This document shows, in pieces, positions 1 through 6,492 of a DNA stretch of 6,548 nt; the stretch's first letter is position 1; each line of letters opens with the position of its first letter. The position numbers and the translations under genes are program-made. The DNA is taken from contig SKZP01000333.1 in assembly GCA_007127275.1 (NCBI GenBank), positions 1-6,548 of the forward strand. Direction: 5' to 3'. Under the pieces are notes generated by a model, which was given only the letters and a program-made list of their open reading frames with translations, was not told the DNA's origin and searched no databases. The DNA is from Planctomycetota bacterium. Its GTDB lineage: Bacteria; Planctomycetota; UBA8742; SKZP01.

Positions 1-4
1 CGAG

Positions 5-3000
5 TTGGAGCCCGACCCGGTACCCAGCCCCGCTTCGCCAACGAACAGTGGCGCGAAGGCGAATACGCCGGCCGAGCACGGGCAACTTGCTGGGACGTCA
101 CGCGAGTCGCAGGCGGTCGTGAAAGGCGGCGCAGGGGAGGTGCCGAGCGGTCTTTCCGTTGCCCAACGGCCGCAAGCACGTTCGGCCTCGGCGCGGCGCA
201 GCAGTGCCCGCCGGCGCGTACCGGTGCGACGGCGACCCGTCGTGGGCTGGCTCACCGCCGCGGTGGTACTCCTGCTGCTCGGCGGCTTGCTGCTCGGTTA
301 CGGTCTCGGCCCCGGCTGGCCGGGCGTCGACGACTCAGCGGACGACGAGCGAACCGTAGGCGGAGCGGACGCGGACAGCGAAGAAGTTCCCGGTGACGGC
401 GACGGCGACGGCGACGGCAACGGCAACGGCAACGGCAGTGGTCTTGCAAGCCCGCAGGACCAGCCGAGCACCAGCGACGACGAGACCGACGGAAACGCGA
501 CGACGCCTCCCGAAAACGGTGACCACGAAGATCCAAACAAGGACGACCCCCTCGCCTCGGACGGCGACCCTGACGAGCCAGACAGCGGAAACGAAAACGG
601 CGACGGCGACGGAAACCACGACGACAGACCCGAGCCGCAGGACAACGACCAAGACAACGGAGACGGCGAGACCGGCGTCGACCCCGGCAACGGCAACGAC
701 ACGGAAAGCAACGGAACCGGCACTGGCACTGGCACTGGCAACGGCAACGGAGACGCGAACGGGGAAGGGACTCAAGACCCCGAGAATGGCGACGGCGACG
801 ACTCCGTGCCGGGTAACGGTGGTGACGACGACCCCAACGAACAGCTTGAGCTTGCCACCATCCTCGAACGGTTGCGCGAGTTGCTCGGCGAGCCGTTCGA
901 CGACGACGCGCGCTGGGAGCAGGGAATGAACCTGGCCCGCGAGCATATTGACGAAGCGGAGGTGGCCGCGCTTCTTTTCGAGGTGTACGCCAACGACGCG
1001 CCGCACAAACACGAGATTCTTACCTTGCTCGGCGAGACCGACTCGCCGGAGGTGCGCACGTTCCTCCGGGAAGAAGCCGCGGCGTCCGCCGCGCCGCTGC
1101 TGCGCGTGGTGGCCATGCAGGCGCTGCGCGAGATCTTCCGCCGCGCCGGGCCGCCGGGCGGCCGTGAAGCCTCGGCCTACGTACCCATGTTGCGCGCCAA
1201 TCTCTTGCACGACCACGAGGGCGTCCAATTCATGGCGCTGCGTCTCGTCGAGCAAATGGGCCTCGAGATGCGCCTTCACGACACGCTACAGCAGCTTGCC
1301 TTGACGCACGCCGACAGCGACGTCGGAGCGCGCGCGCAACGCATCCTCGACAACGTGAGCGACGACCCCGACGAGACCCTCCGCTTCCTCGAAGGAGTCG
1401 AGGATACCTGGCAACGCCTCGACGCCAGCACCGCCGCCTCGCTCGACAACAACCGTCCCAGCCGGGCACGCGCCTACGGCCCCGCGTTTGCCCGGGCTCA
1501 CCGGCGGCTGGATCTCTTGCTCGCACTGTTCGGCAACGAAGACATGCTGCGCAGGCTTGAGAGCCGCTTCGAAAACATCTCCCGCGACGAGCTGCAACAC
1601 TACCGCCACGACGCAAACGAAGTGTACGAACGGGCCGGTCTGCCCGAGCACGCCGACAATGTGAAGGCGGAGTCGCGACGCATCTTCGGCGAGCGGATTG
1701 TCGCCGCGCTTGAACAGCGGGTGCGCTACCGTGCCGAGATGGACAGCCGCATTGGCTGGCCGAGCCGCTCGAGTCGCGCAAGCCGCCACAGCCCCGACGA
1801 GCCGAGCGCCGGGCCCCGCGACCCGCATACGCCGCTCTCTGCGCTGCGCAGCGACCCGGCACACTGGCCGCCGACCGACGTCGAACGCATCCGAGCGGCG
1901 CAGATCCCCGGGGCACGCAGCGTCACCTTGCGCATCTACGCCTCGCCGTGGGCCATCTCCGCCTTCGAGCCCGTCATTGAGGGCTTCAAGCGCCGCTACC
2001 CGCACATCAACGTCGCGCAACCGCTCGTCGAGCCCACCCACGACGCGTTGCAAGCCATGGCCGGCCAGCGCAACGCCGTCGCCCTCGTCCTCGGCGAACA
2101 GCTCCCCCAGGCAATCACACGGCGCGACGGTGAACATCAACGTCTGCACGAGAGCACCGTCGCCTGGCTCGGCACGGTCTTGCTTGCCGACCCCGAGTTG
2201 CAACGCACCCGCGGCACACTCAACAAACAGCAACTCGCGCACCTGCTCACCACCGGCGAGTGGCGCGGCAGCACCCCGCTCGGCGGCAACAGCCAGGATC
2301 ACTCGGAGGACGACCCCGACGACGCCGAGCCGGTCACGCTGCTGCTGCCGCACGAAGAAACCGCCCTCGGCGCCTATCTGCGGCAGACGTTGCTCGACCA
2401 CCTTGAAGCGGGGGCGGTGGAGCACATCGACGGGTCCGACCCGACGGTAATTGAGCGCACCATCCGCGAGCGCATCCAAGAGGACGAACAACGCCGCACC
2501 GTCGGCTTTGCCAATCTCCTGCCGGTGGATCACCCCCGCGAGCGAGCCCGCATTGCCGCCGTGTCGGTCAACGGCGTATCCCCGGCCATTCTGCGCCGGG
2601 TGCGCGACGGCGAGTATCCGCTGGCGAGTCCGCTCAAGCTCGTGCGCGCCGGCGGCGTCGACGGCGAGGGCTTCGCGCCCGGCTCGCCGGAAAGCCTGTT
2701 CTACGCGTTCGCGCACTCCGAACTCGGCCAGCGCCTGCTGCGCGACGGCGGCGCGTTACCGGCAAGGCCGCGAAGCGCGCATGAAAAGCTCTGGCACGAA
2801 CTCTTCCCGCAAGAGGGCCCCCGCTACGCGCCGGAGTACTGGTCCCTCAACCGGCGCGGCAGCGAACGCCTGCGCCTGTACGCAACCGGCGAAGCGCACG
2901 GGATCACCAGCAACATCGCCAAGGCAATGCAGCACGGCGTCCACACCGACGTCGGCATCACGCTTACCGCTAGCGAGCGACGGGTCGAGGCGTTGCTCGG

Positions 3001-4072
3001 CGACGGCGCAAAGGTCGACGCCGACACAGAGCGCGACCCCACTCGCCTGATTGTCACGACGCGGCGGCTGCCGCAGGACGCCCGGTATCACGCGCATCTC
3101 GTCGGCAAGCAGGCGCTTGCCATCATTGTTCACAAGGACAATCCGCTCGAGCGCCTGACCATGCACGACCTTCGGCGCTTGTTCGAGGGACGCGTGCGTA
3201 ACTGGAACGACCTCGACGGCGTCGACGACGACGGACTCGACCAAGTTCGTCTGACGTTTTATCCGCGCGGCTGGGCCGCCGAGATGTTCGGCGAGGTCGC
3301 GCTCGACGGGCGAGAACCCGGTCAGCCAAACGGCGCACTTAGTTACACGCAAACGACCCGTGACGAAGTCACCGCAAGCAACATCGCCGCCGGTCGCGGC
3401 AACCGCGCGGAGCGCATTGGCTTCGTACCGCTCGCCGTGCTTGACGAGATGCAAGAGAGCCATCGCGCACAGATACGCGTCCTCGCCCTGCGCGGCAGCG
3501 GTCGCCAAGCCGTCACGCCGCAGCCGGAGGCCATCCGCAACGGCAGCTACCCGCTGGTGCGCTCACTGTACGCCTACAGCGACGGCGCGGTGAAACCCGG
3601 CTCCGCCGCAGCCCGTTTCCTCGAATTCTGGCAGTCGCGCCTCGCCCAGGATGTCGTCGACCGCATGGGTCCCTTTGGCTACGTCGGCCTTTATGATGCA
3701 CCCCGCTTCGAGCCAGTGCGCACCCCGCTGGGGCGCGGCGCCGTCGAATACAAGATGCCGCGCAGCGAACGAGCGAAGTTGATCGAAGAGACGAGGCGTT
3801 ACATTGGTCAAGGCCATCCCTTGCCCGCCATTGGGGAAGGCAACGACGCCGTCGCCGACGACGCGTTGATACTCGAGCGCGGCCTCGCCGAGGGGGACCT
3901 GATTCGTTCCGTGATCACCTACGAAGGAGACCGCACCGAGGAAACCGAGATCCGCAACGTAACCATGCTGCGCAACGCGCTGCGCAAATCTACGGTCCAC
4001 CGCTTTGAAATCCGCTACCTGCAAGGCGGCGACGAGGAGCGACAGCGCCGCCTCATCTGGGAGTTTCACTGA
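5..4072 (+). CDS. Membrane-anchored multidomain protein: Asp/Gly-rich linker, HEAT-like helices, two degenerate PstS-like domains
   Basis: Residues 1-78 are a Pro/Ser/Ala-rich tail ending in an Arg-rich stretch (R64, R65, R69-R71, R75-R77). One hydrophobic segment follows at about 79-101. The positive-inside rule places the tail in the cytoplasm and the rest outside the membrane. Residues 105-280 are an Asp/Gly/Asn/Glu-rich linker. Residues 281-455 are amphipathic helices of HEAT-like character (e.g. HDHEGVQFMALRLVEQMG), and 456-580 are further helices. Residues 637-920 form a divergent type 2 periplasmic-binding domain, recognisable by VSVNGVSP, DGEYPLASPLKLV and HSELGQRLLRDGGALP. Residues 953-1235 form a clearer PstS-like domain: ALAIIVHKDNPLERLT, LRRLFEGRVRNWNDL, IGFVPLAVLDE and IRNGSYPLVRSLYAYSDG. 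Residues 1240-1355 are unrecognised. The PstS family normally delivers phosphate to an ABC transporter, but the usual phosphate-binding serine/threonine loops are not conserved here, so transport is doubtful; a sensing or scaffold role is only inference. The TTG at 5 is simply the first possible start. The frame is open to the window edge, so the gene may begin upstream. A single PstS is about 320-370 residues; this protein is about four times that. Confidence 0.85.
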   Translation: MEPDPVPSPASPTNSGAKANTPAEHGQLAGTSRESQAVVKGGAGEVPSGLSVAQRPQARSASARRSSARRRVPVRRRPVVGWLTAAVVLLLLGGLLLGYGLGPGWPGVDDSADDERTVGGADADSEEVPGDGDGDGDGNGNGNGSGLASPQDQPSTSDDETDGNATTPPENGDHEDPNKDDPLASDGDPDEPDSGNENGDGDGNHDDRPEPQDNDQDNGDGETGVDPGNGNDTESNGTGTGTGTGNGNGDANGEGTQDPENGDGDDSVPGNGGDDDPNEQLELATILERLRELLGEPFDDDARWEQGMNLAREHIDEAEVAALLFEVYANDAPHKHEILTLLGETDSPEVRTFLREEAAASAAPLLRVVAMQALREIFRRAGPPGGREASAYVPMLRANLLHDHEGVQFMALRLVEQMGLEMRLHDTLQQLALTHADSDVGARAQRILDNVSDDPDETLRFLEGVEDTWQRLDASTAASLDNNRPSRARAYGPAFARAHRRLDLLLALFGNEDMLRRLESRFENISRDELQHYRHDANEVYERAGLPEHADNVKAESRRIFGERIVAALEQRVRYRAEMDSRIGWPSRSSRASRHSPDEPSAGPRDPHTPLSALRSDPAHWPPTDVERIRAAQIPGARSVTLRIYASPWAISAFEPVIEGFKRRYPHINVAQPLVEPTHDALQAMAGQRNAVALVLGEQLPQAITRRDGEHQRLHESTVAWLGTVLLADPELQRTRGTLNKQQLAHLLTTGEWRGSTPLGGNSQDHSEDDPDDAEPVTLLLPHEETALGAYLRQTLLDHLEAGAVEHIDGSDPTVIERTIRERIQEDEQRRTVGFANLLPVDHPRERARIAAVSVNGVSPAILRRVRDGEYPLASPLKLVRAGGVDGEGFAPGSPESLFYAFAHSELGQRLLRDGGALPARPRSAHEKLWHELFPQEGPRYAPEYWSLNRRGSERLRLYATGEAHGITSNIAKAMQHGVHTDVGITLTASERRVEALLGDGAKVDADTERDPTRLIVTTRRLPQDARYHAHLVGKQALAIIVHKDNPLERLTMHDLRRLFEGRVRNWNDLDGVDDDGLDQVRLTFYPRGWAAEMFGEVALDGREPGQPNGALSYTQTTRDEVTASNIAAGRGNRAERIGFVPLAVLDEMQESHRAQIRVLALRGSGRQAVTPQPEAIRNGSYPLVRSLYAYSDGAVKPGSAAARFLEFWQSRLAQDVVDRMGPFGYVGLYDAPRFEPVRTPLGRGAVEYKMPRSERAKLIEETRRYIGQGHPLPAIGEGNDAVADDALILERGLAEGDLIRSVITYEGDRTEETEIRNVTMLRNALRKSTVHRFEIRYLQGGDEERQRRLIWEFH
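395..436 (+). repeat. Hexanucleotide tandem repeat (GACGGC x4, AACGGC x3) inside the linker
   Basis: Four uninterrupted copies of GACGGC are followed by three of AACGGC. They lie in frame with the large gene and encode (Asp-Gly)4-(Asn-Gly)3, around residues 131-144. Because the unit is six bases, gain or loss of copies keeps the frame and only changes linker length. The same Asp/Gly/Asn composition continues imperfectly to about position 840, so this tract is the most regular part of a longer low-complexity region. Confidence 0.9.
716..751 (+). repeat. Second hexanucleotide tandem repeat (ACYGGC x4, AACGGM x2) in the linker
   Basis: ACCGGC is followed by three exact ACTGGC units, then AACGGC and AACGGA. 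They encode (Thr-Gly)4-(Asn-Gly)2 in the frame of the large gene, around residues 238-249. This is a second in-frame expansion of the same general unit (ANN GGN), about 280 bases after the first. The linker therefore seems to have grown by local duplication rather than carrying a folded domain. Confidence 0.85.
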
Positions 4073-4085
4073 CCCCGTCCGGAGA

Positions 4086-4115
4086 GCAGGAAACGGCAGT
4101 TGGCTGCCGCCCTGC
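4086..4115 (+). terminator. Hairpin after the large gene, probable terminator
   Basis: The hairpin starts 14 bases after the TGA at 4070-4072. The inner stem CGGCAG (4094-4099) pairs perfectly with CTGCCG (4104-4109) around a TTGG loop. The outer stem GCAGG (4086-4090) pairs with CCTGC (4111-4115), with a small asymmetric internal loop (AAA against C) between them. That gives eleven GC-rich pairs. No T-run follows, so it is not a textbook intrinsic terminator. It could be a T-less terminator, a 3'-end stabiliser or a pause site for factor-dependent termination. Confidence 0.5.
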
Positions 4116-4305
4116 ACGACCGTCGGGCGCCCCTTCGAGGGCACACGGGGAACAAATCCAGCGTTGTGCTGGCAAGCTCCGGCGTCAAAACCAGCGGTTC
4201 GCAAGTCGCCGACTCATGATTCGGGGTGGTCGCACCCACAATCTTCGGACGCACCCGTCGTTTGTGTTGGGGGTGCAGCCGAAAATTTTTGGAACAACAA
4301 TTTCT
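4116..4305. other. Gene-free stretch with several small inverted repeats
   Basis: This is the middle of the 350-bp gap between the convergent genes. No reading frame in it looks like a protein. Short hairpin-capable palindromes are visible: CCAGC-gttgt-GCTGG (4158-4172), CCGA-C-TCATGA-T-TCGG (4209-4224), GGGTG-gtcg-CACCC (4224-4237) and the near-palindrome CCGAAAATTTTTGG (4279-4292), which sits in a local AT-rich patch. The cloverleaf of a tRNA was looked for around the TCAT-containing hairpin and not found. Several GC-rich hairpins of this size are expected by chance, so function is uncertain. Confidence 0.4.
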
Positions 4306-4330
4306 GTAGGGTGGGCCTGCGCGCCCACAG
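4306..4330 (+). repeat. Palindromic intergenic repeat, copy A
   Basis: The copy begins GTAGGGTGGGCCT. Its arm GTGGGC (4311-4316) pairs with GCCCAC (4323-4328) around a six-base loop. The core AGGGTGGGCCT (4308-4318) recurs with one change at 6469-6479 (same strand) and with one change, reverse-complemented, at 4381-4391. The layout, a G(T/A)AGGG lead followed by a GC hairpin, resembles REP-like intergenic palindromes that I recall from many bacterial genomes. No transposase is visible in the window. Confidence 0.55.
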
Positions 4331-4358
4331 CGGTTCACATGTGAGCGGGTTGTGTGAC

Positions 4359-4391
4359 GGGTGGGCGGGGAGGCCCGCGAAGGACCACCCT
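4359..4391 (-). repeat. Palindromic intergenic repeat, copy B (inverted relative to A); possible terminator of the methyltransferase gene
   Basis: On the plus strand GGGTGG (4359-4364) pairs with CCACCC (4385-4390). An inner stem GCGGG (4365-4369) pairs with CCCGC (4374-4378) around GAGG, and six unpaired bases (4379-4384) bulge on one side. On the minus strand the element carries the core AGGGTGGTCCT, one base different from copy A, so A and B face each other about 30 bases apart with TCACATGTGA (4335-4344) between them. It begins about 32 bases past the methyltransferase stop codon and could help end that transcript. Confidence 0.5.
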
Positions 4392-4422
4392 TCCGCCGAA
4401 TTTGGAAGCCTTGTTGGTCGGC

Positions 4423-5286
4423 TCACTTGCGAAAGATGGCAATGATACGGGGGCTCGTTGCGGGGTCGTATACCGAGCCGTCATACCCGCCGAGCTGCTC
4501 GACACGGCTAAGGCCGACGTCCCTGGTCAGCGCATGCAACTCGTCCGGCTCGTAGGCGCGGACCGACTCGCGCAGTTGGACCCGGCTGGCGGCGTCGTAG
4601 ACCCGCTTTTCCAGCCGGCGTCGCGACTCGTCGAACCAGCGCTCAACGCGGTGTGGCTTTCCGTCTACGACGAGCGTTTCCTCGGCGACAAGCTCCGCAA
4701 TCACCTTTGGTGCATTGAAGAAGTCGAGCATGAAGTGGCCGCCGGGGCGCAGCACCCGCGCGACCTCGGCAAGGACGCGACGGTCTTGCGCTTCGCTGTC
4801 GAAGTAGCCGAAGCTCGTGAAGAAATTGGTGACGACGTCGACCGAGTCCTGCGCGAGCGGAATCTCCCGCATATCCCCGGGCACAAGCTCGACGCGTCCC
4901 GCGCCCAATTCCGGCTCGAGGTCGTGGCGGGCCACCGCAAGCAACGCCTCCGAGAGGTCGAGCCCGACGACCCGCCTTGCCCCCTGGGCGAGCAACGGCG
5001 CAATGTGCCGCCCGGCGCCGCAGGCGAGGTCCAGAACGACGCGCTCCTCAAGGGGGAGTCGCGAGGCGAGCATGCCGACCGCCGCCGCCGCCTCGGCGCG
5101 GTCACGCCGCGGATACCGGTCGAGATACTCGTGGCCGAAGCTCTCCGCATACCACGGCCGTGCCTCGTTGTCGTCGCCGGCCTTCGCGTCGCCGGGGAGG
5201 CCGTCATTTCGCGGAGGCTGTGCCGCGGGAGGCGAAGCGGTAGAGGCGCAGGACGGATCACACATATCCACGGCTCGCAATCTCAT
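4423..5286 (-). CDS. Class I SAM-dependent methyltransferase
   Basis: This 287-residue protein is predicted to transfer a methyl group from S-adenosylmethionine in the cytoplasm; the acceptor cannot be read from the sequence. The Rossmann-type fold shows motif I VLDLACGAGRH (84-94), the strand-2 acidic end VVGLDLSEALL with D110, a GDM (137-139) expected to contact adenine, motif IV VDVVTNFFTSFGYF (149-162) and motif VI VLRPGGHFMLDFF (178-190). The C-terminal half has YEPDELHALTRDVGL (245-259) and an ending YDGSVYDPATSPR...FRK. As I recall the family, this ending is typical of small-molecule or uncharacterised methyltransferases rather than DNA or rRNA enzymes. Residues 1-43 are Ala/Pro-rich and look unconserved; the domain begins near PWYAESFGHEYLDRYP. 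The ATG ending at 5286 is the first in frame; the ATG at 5263-5265 is an alternative, and neither has a clear Shine-Dalgarno. The gene converges on the large gene and diverges from the permease. Confidence 0.9.
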   Translation of the reverse strand: MRLRAVDMCDPSCASTASPPAAQPPRNDGLPGDAKAGDDNEARPWYAESFGHEYLDRYPRRDRAEAAAAVGMLASRLPLEERVVLDLACGAGRHIAPLLAQGARRVVGLDLSEALLAVARHDLEPELGAGRVELVPGDMREIPLAQDSVDVVTNFFTSFGYFDSEAQDRRVLAEVARVLRPGGHFMLDFFNAPKVIAELVAEETLVVDGKPHRVERWFDESRRRLEKRVYDAASRVQLRESVRAYEPDELHALTRDVGLSRVEQLGGYDGSVYDPATSPRIIAIFRK

Positions 5287-5577
5287 TCATCCACGGTGTT
5301 CGACCGTCGGAGCAGGCACGCGCCAAGCGTACCCCGCGTCGTAGCGCCGTCCGTCGCCGGCGACGCACAGCGGCCACCTGCAGCATGCCAAGCGTTCGCT
5401 ACGGGCACAACAAGCACCCTGCGTAGCCTATTCCCCCGTAACGGACAGCCGTCTCACCGCCACGCCGTCACGCACGGTGCCCGACCTGTAACTTGGCATC
5501 TCCCGTATTTTCTCCGCCAGCAACGGTGTGGCAGGATCCTCCCCGGCAGCGAATGGCACCACGAGCCCGCTGGTCTT
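5287..5577. other. Divergent intergenic region between methyltransferase and permease
   Basis: These 291 bases should contain the promoters of both flanking genes, but I could not find a convincing -35/-10 pair on either strand. The nine-base direct repeat GCCAAGCGT occurs at 5322-5330 and 5387-5395. The second copy is part of ATGCCAAG (5385-5392), which recurs inverted as CTTGGCAT (5492-5499). These are possible regulator sites on weak evidence. No MalF-like coding sequence is present ahead of the permease. Confidence 0.4.
5293..5307 (-). promoter_or_regulatory. Inverted repeat directly upstream of the methyltransferase start
   Basis: Read on the minus strand, ACGGT-cgaac-ACCGT is a perfect five-base stem with a five-base loop. 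It ends six bases before the ATG at 5284-5286, where a ribosome-binding site would normally lie. It could be a small operator, or an RNA hairpin that covers the translation start. It may also be chance; no protein or ligand can be named. Confidence 0.25.
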
Positions 5578-6429
5578 ATGCGAAACGCCCCCTTGCTCAT
5601 GCGGTTGCGCCCTTGGGCGGCGCGCGTTGGGTGGGCGGCGACCCTTCTGTTGGTCGTCGTCGCGAGTCTCGGGCCGTTTCTCTGGATTCTGCTGACGAGC
5701 TTCAAAAGCCCCGCGCAGATTGTCGCACAGCCGCCGGCGGTGTGGCCGGACGGTTCGTGGCATTCTTACGAGGTGATCTTTACGCGTCACGACATGCTGC
5801 GCTTCATCCTCAACAGCGCTCTGGTCGCCGGTGCTACCACGCTGATTACGGTGCTGCTCGGTGCACTCGCCGCGTATCCGCTTGCACGCTCTCGCTTCCG
5901 GCTGCGCTCGACGCTCTTGGCGCTGATCCTGTTCGCGTCGATGTTTCCGCAAATTGCCATTGTGGGCAGCGTGGTGAGCGTGCTGCGCGAGTTCGGGCTC
6001 GTGAACACCTACCCGGGGCTTGTGACGCCGTACACCGCCCTTGCGTTGCCGCTTTGCATCTGGATCCTCGTCAGCTTCTTTCGCGAAATTCCGCATGAGC
6101 TCGAAGAAGCGGCACGCCTCGACGGAGCGAGCCCGTGGCAGGCGCTCTGGCGCGTCTTCTTTCCCGTCGCCGCACCGGGCGTCTTTACCGCGGCCATCCT
6201 CGTGTTCATCTTCGCATGGAACGAGTTTTTCTTTGCGCTGCTGATCATGACCGACCCAGCAATGAAGACGCTGCCCGTCGGGATTGCCACCTTCGGCGGC
6301 CACTACGACATCCCGTGGGGCGAGAAAAGCGCGGCTGCCGTGGTCGCGACGGTACCCCTCGTGCTGGTCGTGTTGCTGCTGCAGAAACGAATTGTCCGCG
6401 GCCTCACCGCCGGCGCGGTAAAGGGCTAG
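5578..6429 (+). CDS. Carbohydrate ABC transporter permease, MalG/CUT1 type (binding-protein-dependent transport inner-membrane component)
   Basis: This 283-residue inner-membrane protein is expected to form half of a sugar-import channel. It should pair with a MalF-type permease, an ATPase and an extracytoplasmic binding protein. Hydrophobic segments lie at about 18-39, 77-100, 113-135, 148-168, 201-224 and 253-268, the six expected of MalG. Family sequences include LTSFKSP (39-45), FILNSALVAGATT (76-88), AAYPLARSRF (98-107) and a complete EAA loop: E177-A-A-xxx-G183-A, with P196 closing it, the site that docks on the ATPase. The length fits the usual 270-300. The ATG at 5578 leaves about 17 residues before the first membrane segment; the ATG at 5599 also fits. 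No good ribosome-binding site is seen before either. The frame stays open upstream to 4354, but that part is the antisense of the methyltransferase gene. CUT1 permeases usually follow a malF-like gene; here none is visible. The substrate cannot be deduced. Confidence 0.92.
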   Translation: MRNAPLLMRLRPWAARVGWAATLLLVVVASLGPFLWILLTSFKSPAQIVAQPPAVWPDGSWHSYEVIFTRHDMLRFILNSALVAGATTLITVLLGALAAYPLARSRFRLRSTLLALILFASMFPQIAIVGSVVSVLREFGLVNTYPGLVTPYTALALPLCIWILVSFFREIPHELEEAARLDGASPWQALWRVFFPVAAPGVFTAAILVFIFAWNEFFFALLIMTDPAMKTLPVGIATFGGHYDIPWGEKSAAAVVATVPLVLVVLLLQKRIVRGLTAGAVKG

Positions 6430-6466
6430 TATTGAGTCTTGGCGAACTTTGCCCAACCACGAATTC

Positions 6467-6492
6467 GAAGGGCGGGCCTCCGTGTCCGCCCG
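6467..6492 (+). repeat. Palindromic intergenic repeat, copy C; possible terminator of the permease gene
   Basis: GGGCGG (6470-6475) pairs with CCGCCC (6486-6491), and the stem can be extended by a G-T and a C-G pair, leaving a six-base loop. It carries the core AGGGCGGGCCT (6469-6479), ten of eleven bases identical to copy A and in the same orientation. It lies 40 bases after the permease TAG. A smaller hairpin, GGCC-gaac-GGCC (6503-6514), follows. There is no T-run, so a terminator role is only plausible. The rest of 6430-6548 shows no gene. Confidence 0.5.

Noticed and set aside
395..436. The hexanucleotide array as a CRISPR or intergenic satellite
   Set aside because: There are no spacers, and it lies in frame inside a coding sequence, where it encodes Asp-Gly and Asn-Gly dipeptides.
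298..1279. Minus-strand and shifted plus-strand frames over the Asp/Gly-rich region
   Set aside because: Their Ser/Pro, Val/Ala or Thr/Ala repeats are mechanical consequences of reading the GACGGC/AACGGC repeats in other frames.
1286..2716. Long minus-strand open frame (476 codons) opposite the large gene
   Set aside because: Typical shadow of a GC-rich gene: it has no recognisable domain, while the plus strand encodes PstS-like motifs over the same bases.
4180..4260. Possible tRNA around the CTCATGAT hairpin with nearby GGTTC
   Set aside because: The anticodon-like stem has only four pairs and an eight-base loop, and no acceptor, D or T arms can be placed.
5489..5511. TTGGCA and TATTTT as a promoter for the permease
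   Set aside because: Only seven bases separate the two boxes, far short of the usual 16-18.
4354..5577. Plus-strand open frame continuous with and upstream of the permease
   Set aside because: Most of it (4423-5286) is antisense to the methyltransferase gene, whose minus-strand reading has clear SAM-binding motifs. The plus-strand translation has no recognisable domain. The permease start is placed at 5578.
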